A stretch of 45,834 nt of DNA from Clostridia bacterium (GTDB taxonomy: Bacteria; Bacillota; Clostridia; Christensenellales; Borkfalkiaceae): positions 1-45,834 of the forward strand of contig JAFTKX010000061.1 of NCBI GenBank assembly GCA_017453045.1. The letters run 5' to 3'. The notes beneath the pieces are model-generated. The model ran no database searches. It had not been told where the DNA came from and saw nothing but the letters and a program-made list of their open reading frames with translations. Made by a program: the position numbers and the translations under genes. This document shows, piece after piece, positions 40,757 to 45,834 of this stretch. Numbering within the stretch: position 1 is the first letter of the stretch; each line of letters starts with the position of its first letter.

Positions 40757-43192
40757 TTATGCTTGTGGAGTATATTCTGCAACGATATCTGCAAACGTTC
40801 CGCTTTCTACGCCGTGAAGTTTGTCGATTGTACAAGTAGTACCGAACTTACCGTATAATACGATAGAGCCTACTAAATCGTCTAAAATCATATTGCCAAC
40901 AGCAGTGTTTGAACCAGTATAGAAGTTCCAAGCGTCAATACTCTTTTCTTCAACTACGGTTTTACTATCTAAATCGTATAACCAGTACTTTAATGTAATA
41001 AGATTAGCCGACTTTGCAATACCGATAACTACTCTGTAATGAGTTCCGTCAACGAGATTTGCTCTTGCAAGTTTAGATTCTGTATCGCCAAACATATTTC
41101 CGCCGTATGGAGCCGCAGCGCCTTCAAAGTAAGCGCCGAAAGGACCTGACATAGCGATCTTGGTGTTGTTAGTTTGCGCGCTTCCGATAGTTCCGTTATA
41201 AAGAGTGATACCGCTTGCAACTACCATACCTTGTTTACCTTCGCTATAATACATTGAAGTGTCGTAATTTTCAGCAAAGAACATAATTTCAGGCATGTTT
41301 TTACCCGTGAAATCGAGAACAACGTAGTTATCTAAACCGTATTCGCCGTCGATTGCAAAGTATGCTTGAGTTATTGAGCCACCTGCGTTTTGACCTTTAG
41401 TATAGTTTGCGCCTGCTCCGATATTTCCCGAGCCTAAAGTAAGAACGTCGCCGTTTAAAGTAGCGTTAACGCCTTTATAGAACGCGCCAGTTTCTAAACC
41501 TAACTTAATAAAATCAATCGTAGTATCTTCGTATACTCCGTGAAGTTTGTCGATAGTACAAGTAGTACCAAACTTACCGTAAAGAACGATAGAACCTACT
41601 AAATCGTTAAGCGTCATATTTCCAACGTCAGCGCTAGATCCAGTGAAGAAGTTCCACGTACCAAGTGAAGATTGTTCAACAACTTCTTCGGTATCAAGGT
41701 TATATAAATACCAGTGAAGAGTTATACCGTTTGCGCCGTGTCCGCTACCTGCTACAAAGCCCATTACTACTCTATAATGAGTTCCGTCAACAAGATTTGC
41801 TCTACCTAATTGAGATGCTGGGCAACCGTCTTGAGTAAAGTTGTTAGACGAAGCATTTTGAATCATATATGGATGACCGTAGTTGATGTAAGTACCAGGA
41901 TCCTTGCCATCGTGAAGTTGAACGATTTCTTCGCCGTTCCAAGAAGTAATACCCGTATAAACAACGATACCTTGCTTGCTCGTGCCGTTTGCGTACATAG
42001 AATCGTCGTAGTTTTTAGCAAAGAAAGCAACTTCAGGCATATTCTTACCTGTAAAATCAAATACAACGTAGTCGTTTAAGCCGTAATTTCCGTCGATTGC
42101 TAAATATGCTTGACGAACGAAACTTGGATTACCGTCTTCATCGTCTACTTGAGCGCCTTGCGTATAACTTGCGCCACTACCGAGCGATCCTTTACCTAAA
42201 ACGATTTCTTCGCCGTTTGCAGTGGTATTATTAGCCGAAAAACCGCTCTTTAAAACTGCCGAGTAAACCGCCGTATAAGTTACGTCTCCTGCAACTGATA
42301 CAACTTCTGCATCCCAACCGTCAAAGGTGTAAGAGTAAAGAACGTTCGATGCTTTAGATGGGTTTTCGCTTGGTAATTCAACGGTATCGCCGTAGTGATA
42401 ATCGTCTTTTCTTAAAAGTTCAGTTCCGTCGTCGTCAACGAATACTACCGAATAGTTGATAAATTCAGGAGTAAAGGTTGCGGTATAGGTAAGACCTTGA
42501 GCGGTAACCGTTTCAGCAACTTCGCCCCAACCTGCAAATTCGTAGGTATAGGTATTATCAGCGTCTTTAGTAGGATTTGTAGTAGGCGCTACGATAGCGT
42601 CGCCATAGTGATAATGTTGTTCTTCAAAGTCAGAACCGTCAGCGTTCAAGAATTTAACGACGTAGTCAATATATTCTTGATTTAAAACTCTATTGAACGT
42701 TGCGTTTCCTTCAACCGTTTCGGGAATTTCGTTATCCCATCCGTAAGTGTAGGTGTAAGTTTCGTCGGCGTTTCCATTAGGAAGTTGCGGAGCGGTTAAA
42801 GCGTCGCCATAGTGATAAGTTTGGCTTTGTAACTGTTCTCCGTTTTCATCCAAGAAAGTAACCGTATAGTCTATAAAAGTAGGCGTATAGGTCGCTTTAT
42901 AGGTTGCGTCGCCGTCAACTTTGACAACTTCTTTATCCCAACCGGCAAAAGTATAGGTGTAGGTTAAATCGGCTGCTCTCGTAGGGTCAGCAGGAACTTC
43001 AACCGTTGCGCCTTCTTCATAAGTTTTAGAACTTATAACGGTGTCGTCGTGGTCGACGAAGTTAATTGTGTACTCGCTTGCAGGTGGAGTTGAGCCACTT
43101 TCAGATTCACTCGTTTGATCACAAGCGGTAAACAAACCGAGCATGCAAACTGACAATAAGCAAGTAAGCATAATGAGCAATTTCTTTTTCAT
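40757..43192 (-). CDS. Surface lipoprotein: four InlB-type repeats plus two DFTGKNMPE modules
   Basis: 811 residues. Signal and lipobox LGLFTACDQ (Cys 24). Residues ~40-314 are four ~68-residue repeats starting YTINFVDHD, YTVTFLDENG, YVVKFLNADG and YSVVFVDDDG, each with HYGD or EEGA and a YTFAGWD-like end: the Listeria-Bacteroides/InlB B type. Residues ~317-560 and ~565-800 are two modules, each with GANYTKGQN-type start, DFTGKNMPE, QGIVVYTGIT, ARANLVDGTHYRV, a YNLDTEEVVE strand pair and GSIVLYGKFGTTCTIDKLHG. GGGAGGAAGAT precedes the ATG. Probably a cell-surface glycan-binding protein (inference). Confidence 0.85.
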   Translation of the reverse strand: MKKKLLIMLTCLLSVCMLGLFTACDQTSESESGSTPPASEYTINFVDHDDTVISSKTYEEGATVEVPADPTRAADLTYTYTFAGWDKEVVKVDGDATYKATYTPTFIDYTVTFLDENGEQLQSQTYHYGDALTAPQLPNGNADETYTYTYGWDNEIPETVEGNATFNRVLNQEYIDYVVKFLNADGSDFEEQHYHYGDAIVAPTTNPTKDADNTYTYEFAGWGEVAETVTAQGLTYTATFTPEFINYSVVFVDDDGTELLRKDDYHYGDTVELPSENPSKASNVLYSYTFDGWDAEVVSVAGDVTYTAVYSAVLKSGFSANNTTANGEEIVLGKGSLGSGASYTQGAQVDDEDGNPSFVRQAYLAIDGNYGLNDYVVFDFTGKNMPEVAFFAKNYDDSMYANGTSKQGIVVYTGITSWNGEEIVQLHDGKDPGTYINYGHPYMIQNASSNNFTQDGCPASQLGRANLVDGTHYRVVMGFVAGSGHGANGITLHWYLYNLDTEEVVEQSSLGTWNFFTGSSADVGNMTLNDLVGSIVLYGKFGTTCTIDKLHGVYEDTTIDFIKLGLETGAFYKGVNATLNGDVLTLGSGNIGAGANYTKGQNAGGSITQAYFAIDGEYGLDNYVVLDFTGKNMPEIMFFAENYDTSMYYSEGKQGMVVASGITLYNGTIGSAQTNNTKIAMSGPFGAYFEGAAAPYGGNMFGDTESKLARANLVDGTHYRVVIGIAKSANLITLKYWLYDLDSKTVVEEKSIDAWNFYTGSNTAVGNMILDDLVGSIVLYGKFGTTCTIDKLHGVESGTFADIVAEYTPQA

Positions 43193-43283
43193 ATCTTCCT
43201 CCCAAAAATTTGGTTTTTGGCGGCGGAATAACCGCCGTCTTTACCTTTATTTAAACAAACTTTCGTTTGCTTAGTCCTATTTA

Positions 43284-45821
43284 TTACGCTCCCAAAGCGG
43301 AGAGAACTCCGTCGATAGTCGTATCTTCGTAAACGCCCCAAAGTTTATCAATGGTGAGTTCTACGCCGAATTTACCGTAAAGTACGATTGCGCCCTTTAA
43401 GTCTGCGTGAGTCATACCGCTTACCTTTCCGTCTGCGTGAGTTCCGCCGTTATAGAAACCGTAAGTGTGAATTTCTTTTTCTTCTAAAAGTTCGCCCGTT
43501 TCAACGTTATATAATCTCCACTTAATCTTGATACCGTTTACGCCGTGATTACTACCCGTTTCGTACCACATAATTACTCTGTACTTAACGCCGTCTTCAA
43601 GGTTTGCTCTTGCAAGTTTAGACTCGACGTTTCCGCCCATCTTGTACCAAGAATCGTTGGGGTTTTCAACCATACGCGGACTGTCGATATTTACGAGTTT
43701 GCCACCGCCTAATACGTTCGTAGCAATTTCGCCCTTGTAGTTGGTAATACCGTTTGTGAATACTATACCGTGTTTTCCACCGTCTTGATAGTACATAGAG
43801 TTGTTGTAGTTTTGAGCGAAGAAAGCAACTTCAGGCATGTTCTTACCCGTAAAGTCGAATACCAAGAAGTCGTTGAAACTGTATTCTCCATCAAATGCAA
43901 CGTAAGATTGATTTATTAAGTTACCAGGGTTTGGACCAAGAACGCTTGCGCCTTCGAGCATTGTTCCCGCGCCCATTACAACCTTTTTATCTTCGGTTAC
44001 CGTACTTACGCCGTGTAAGTTCATGTTGTTAGTAGTCAACCAACTTTGAACGCTTGCGCTTAAGTTCGCAAGAGTGAACGGAAGCGTTCCGCACAAATTC
44101 TTACCGTCAGAATAGTAGAAAATGTAACTACCCGGCTCGGATATAGTGAACTTGTCGCCAGTTACGTTATGAATAACGCCCGCGCCGTCGGTATAATAGA
44201 ACTTATAGCCCTCTTTAGTAGTGTCAACGTAATCGGAAACGTTAAGTTCGCAAGAAGTTCCTAAAACGAAAGTTTTTGCGCCCGACTTAAATTTAGAATA
44301 TTGTAAATCTTCGGCAAACACTTCTTCAAAGGTCTTGGTCGTATCGGTTATGATAGGATAAATCTTATCAAATACCGTTCTTTCGCCGTAGTTACCGTAT
44401 AAAACGATATTGCCTTTGAAATACGAATCGTCTTGTAAATATTCCTCGTAAGTTGGAATAACACCTTCAAAACCGAGCGCTTGTAACGCGTAGGTTTGCA
44501 TATCAAACTTGGTTACCATTTGCATGGTGTCAAGGTTTAAAAGCGCGCAGGTTAATGTAAGTTTAACGCTGTCGATATTTGGCTCTTTAGTAAATAAATG
44601 AGTAGCGGTAGTTTTTTCAATCTTCGTAAAACCTATCATCATACGGTATTTAGTACCGTCTTTTAAGCCTTGTAAACTGATAGGATGCGGATTTCCGTCG
44701 CCTAAACTTACAGCGTTTGCAAGATACGCAGAATCTTTATACTGCGAATTAAACGCCTCGTCGGGTTTATGAAGCATATTAGGTCCGTATAAATATCCGC
44801 CTTTACTTAACTGTGGATGCTGTACAGCGCCGTTGTTATTTTTTAAACCGCCGGTAAATATTACACCCTTACTTCCGTCGAAAATCGAAGACGAATAATC
44901 GTCGTCTCTAAAGAAGGAGAATATAGGCATATTTCTACCCGTAAAGTCAATTTTCACGTAACTGCCGATACCGTAATCGCCGTTGTACGCAACGTACGGA
45001 GAATAGTGCGGTCCGTTAGCGCGTTGTAAAATAAGGTTATTGCCGTTTGCGTAACTTGCTTCAACGAGCGTAAAGTTACCTCTTTCAACGTACAAGTCGC
45101 CGTCGAGGGATATACCCATATCGGTAAGTTCTTGTAAATATTGTTGGTCGACGTATTTAATAGAAACAACTTCTCTACCTTCGATAACTTGACCGTCGGT
45201 TGCCTTTGCGCTGAACTTAAAGGTGTGGTCAGAACGCGACGCAATCGTATAACTGTCGCTACCCGAAAGGTCAACTTCTACCCCGTCGACTTCAACGCTA
45301 TCCATTGAAACGACAGTTCCTTCGATAGACGTCCAAACGTTCATATCTGCAAAGTAGTCGTCAAAATCAATGGTATCGCCGAGATTGTAAGGCTTATATT
45401 GAAGCGAATACTGGAATTCAAGGTCGGGATAAACTACGTTTAAATCAAAAGTTGCCTTACCCTTGTTTTTACCCGATTTAATCGTATAAGTTATTACGAA
45501 TTTACCGGGAACTTCACTATACCAAATTACTTCGTAAGTTAAATCTTGTTCTACGCCGTTTTCGTCGGATATCGTAACCGTATAATCTGCATTATAGTCG
45601 TAGTCTATATATTCGGTTAAAACTACAGTTTCGTCAACGTAAACGGTATCTAAAGCCCCTTCTAAAAACTGCGGACCTTTCTTTTTAGGTTCTTCGTAAA
45701 ACGGAATAATATCTTCCGACTTGCACGCCGTAAGCCCCGCCATAAAACAAGCGAGTAAACAGCAAAGTAAAAGTATTGAACTGAAAATTCCCTCTTTAAT
45801 AGAAAGACCCATAGATTCCAT
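43284..45821 (-). CDS. Surface lipoprotein with two DFTGKNMPE modules
   Basis: 845 residues as read. The hydrophobic signal ends AGLTACKS (lipobox Cys ~33). Residues ~50-235 hold two beta-rich, Ig-like stretches (FLEGALDTVYVDETVVL, GKFVITYTIKSGKNKGKATF). The first module, near 245-495, has the variant DFTGRNMPIFSFF; a linker beta domain follows (VLGTSCELNVSDYVD, EPGSYIFYYSDGKN); the second module (~595-840) has DFTGKNMPEVAFF. The frame is open to the window edge and the first ATG has no ribosome site, so the start may lie slightly downstream or outside. First gene seen of the surface operon. Confidence 0.8.
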   Translation of the reverse strand: MESMGLSIKEGIFSSILLLCCLLACFMAGLTACKSEDIIPFYEEPKKKGPQFLEGALDTVYVDETVVLTEYIDYDYNADYTVTISDENGVEQDLTYEVIWYSEVPGKFVITYTIKSGKNKGKATFDLNVVYPDLEFQYSLQYKPYNLGDTIDFDDYFADMNVWTSIEGTVVSMDSVEVDGVEVDLSGSDSYTIASRSDHTFKFSAKATDGQVIEGREVVSIKYVDQQYLQELTDMGISLDGDLYVERGNFTLVEASYANGNNLILQRANGPHYSPYVAYNGDYGIGSYVKIDFTGRNMPIFSFFRDDDYSSSIFDGSKGVIFTGGLKNNNGAVQHPQLSKGGYLYGPNMLHKPDEAFNSQYKDSAYLANAVSLGDGNPHPISLQGLKDGTKYRMMIGFTKIEKTTATHLFTKEPNIDSVKLTLTCALLNLDTMQMVTKFDMQTYALQALGFEGVIPTYEEYLQDDSYFKGNIVLYGNYGERTVFDKIYPIITDTTKTFEEVFAEDLQYSKFKSGAKTFVLGTSCELNVSDYVDTTKEGYKFYYTDGAGVIHNVTGDKFTISEPGSYIFYYSDGKNLCGTLPFTLANLSASVQSWLTTNNMNLHGVSTVTEDKKVVMGAGTMLEGASVLGPNPGNLINQSYVAFDGEYSFNDFLVFDFTGKNMPEVAFFAQNYNNSMYYQDGGKHGIVFTNGITNYKGEIATNVLGGGKLVNIDSPRMVENPNDSWYKMGGNVESKLARANLEDGVKYRVIMWYETGSNHGVNGIKIKWRLYNVETGELLEEKEIHTYGFYNGGTHADGKVSGMTHADLKGAIVLYGKFGVELTIDKLWGVYEDTTIDGVLSALGA

Positions 45822-45834
45822 AAAATAAGTTGGA

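Overview
The window comes from a low-GC, Gram-positive-type anaerobe, most likely an uncultured gut-type clostridium (Clostridia/Christensenellales-like). This placement is inference. It rests on strong AGGAGG-type ribosome binding sites, many TTGACA-17-TATAAT promoters, an iron-only ([FeFe]) hydrogenase homologue, FeoAB with a small Cys-rich partner, lipobox lipoproteins carrying InlB/Listeria-Bacteroides-type repeats, and many hairpin repeats between genes.

Layout. 0-2.5 kb: a Cys/His-motif plus DUF6883-like protein, tRNA-Ser(GGA) with a 131-bp tandem repeat beside it, a TIGR04076 protein and an XRE regulator with a membrane tail. 2.5-5.7 kb: a leftward operon of phosphotransferase, a frameshifted [FeFe]-hydrogenase and a sugar isomerase-like protein. 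5.8-6.1 kb: two tandem copies of a structured repeat. 6.1-10 kb: the ferrous-iron locus (feoA, feoB, Cys-rich protein) divergent from a DtxR/MntR-type regulator, with three identical palindromic operators. 10-14.7 kb: PAP2 phosphatase, YitT protein and leuS. 14.7-15.9 kb: 1.2 kb without a conventional gene, holding a large repeat and a well-formed orphan transcription unit with three mini-ORFs. 15.9-18.7 kb: a deoxynucleoside salvage operon (deoC, deoD, pyrimidine-nucleoside phosphorylase). 18.7-22.2 kb: two tandem paralogous ABC-2 transporters. 22.4-23.0 kb: an inverted copy of the 14.7-kb repeat and two more structured repeats. 23.0-25.4 kb: a CofE-like ligase homologue divergent from a flavin reductase-like protein.

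25.4-45.8 kb is a leftward glycan-related region. It encodes three very large exported proteins built from eight copies of an unrecognised ~200-250-residue module (hallmark DFTGKNMPE), a free-standing glycosidase-like lipoprotein, and a 51-residue small protein. A four-gene cluster follows: GH78 alpha-L-rhamnosidase, Gfo/Idh/MocA oxidoreductase, trehalase-like (GH37) and MGH1/GH63-like glycosidases. The largest surface gene ends in the same glycosidase-like domain but is split by an in-frame TAG.

How the parts may fit (inference): the surface lipoproteins would bind a glycan outside the cell, and the glycosidase-like proteins and the rhamnosidase cluster would trim it. No sugar transporter is present in the window. 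The best candidates for something undescribed are the DFTGKNMPE module system, the covarying hairpin repeat family, and the orphan transcription unit at 15.3-15.8 kb.
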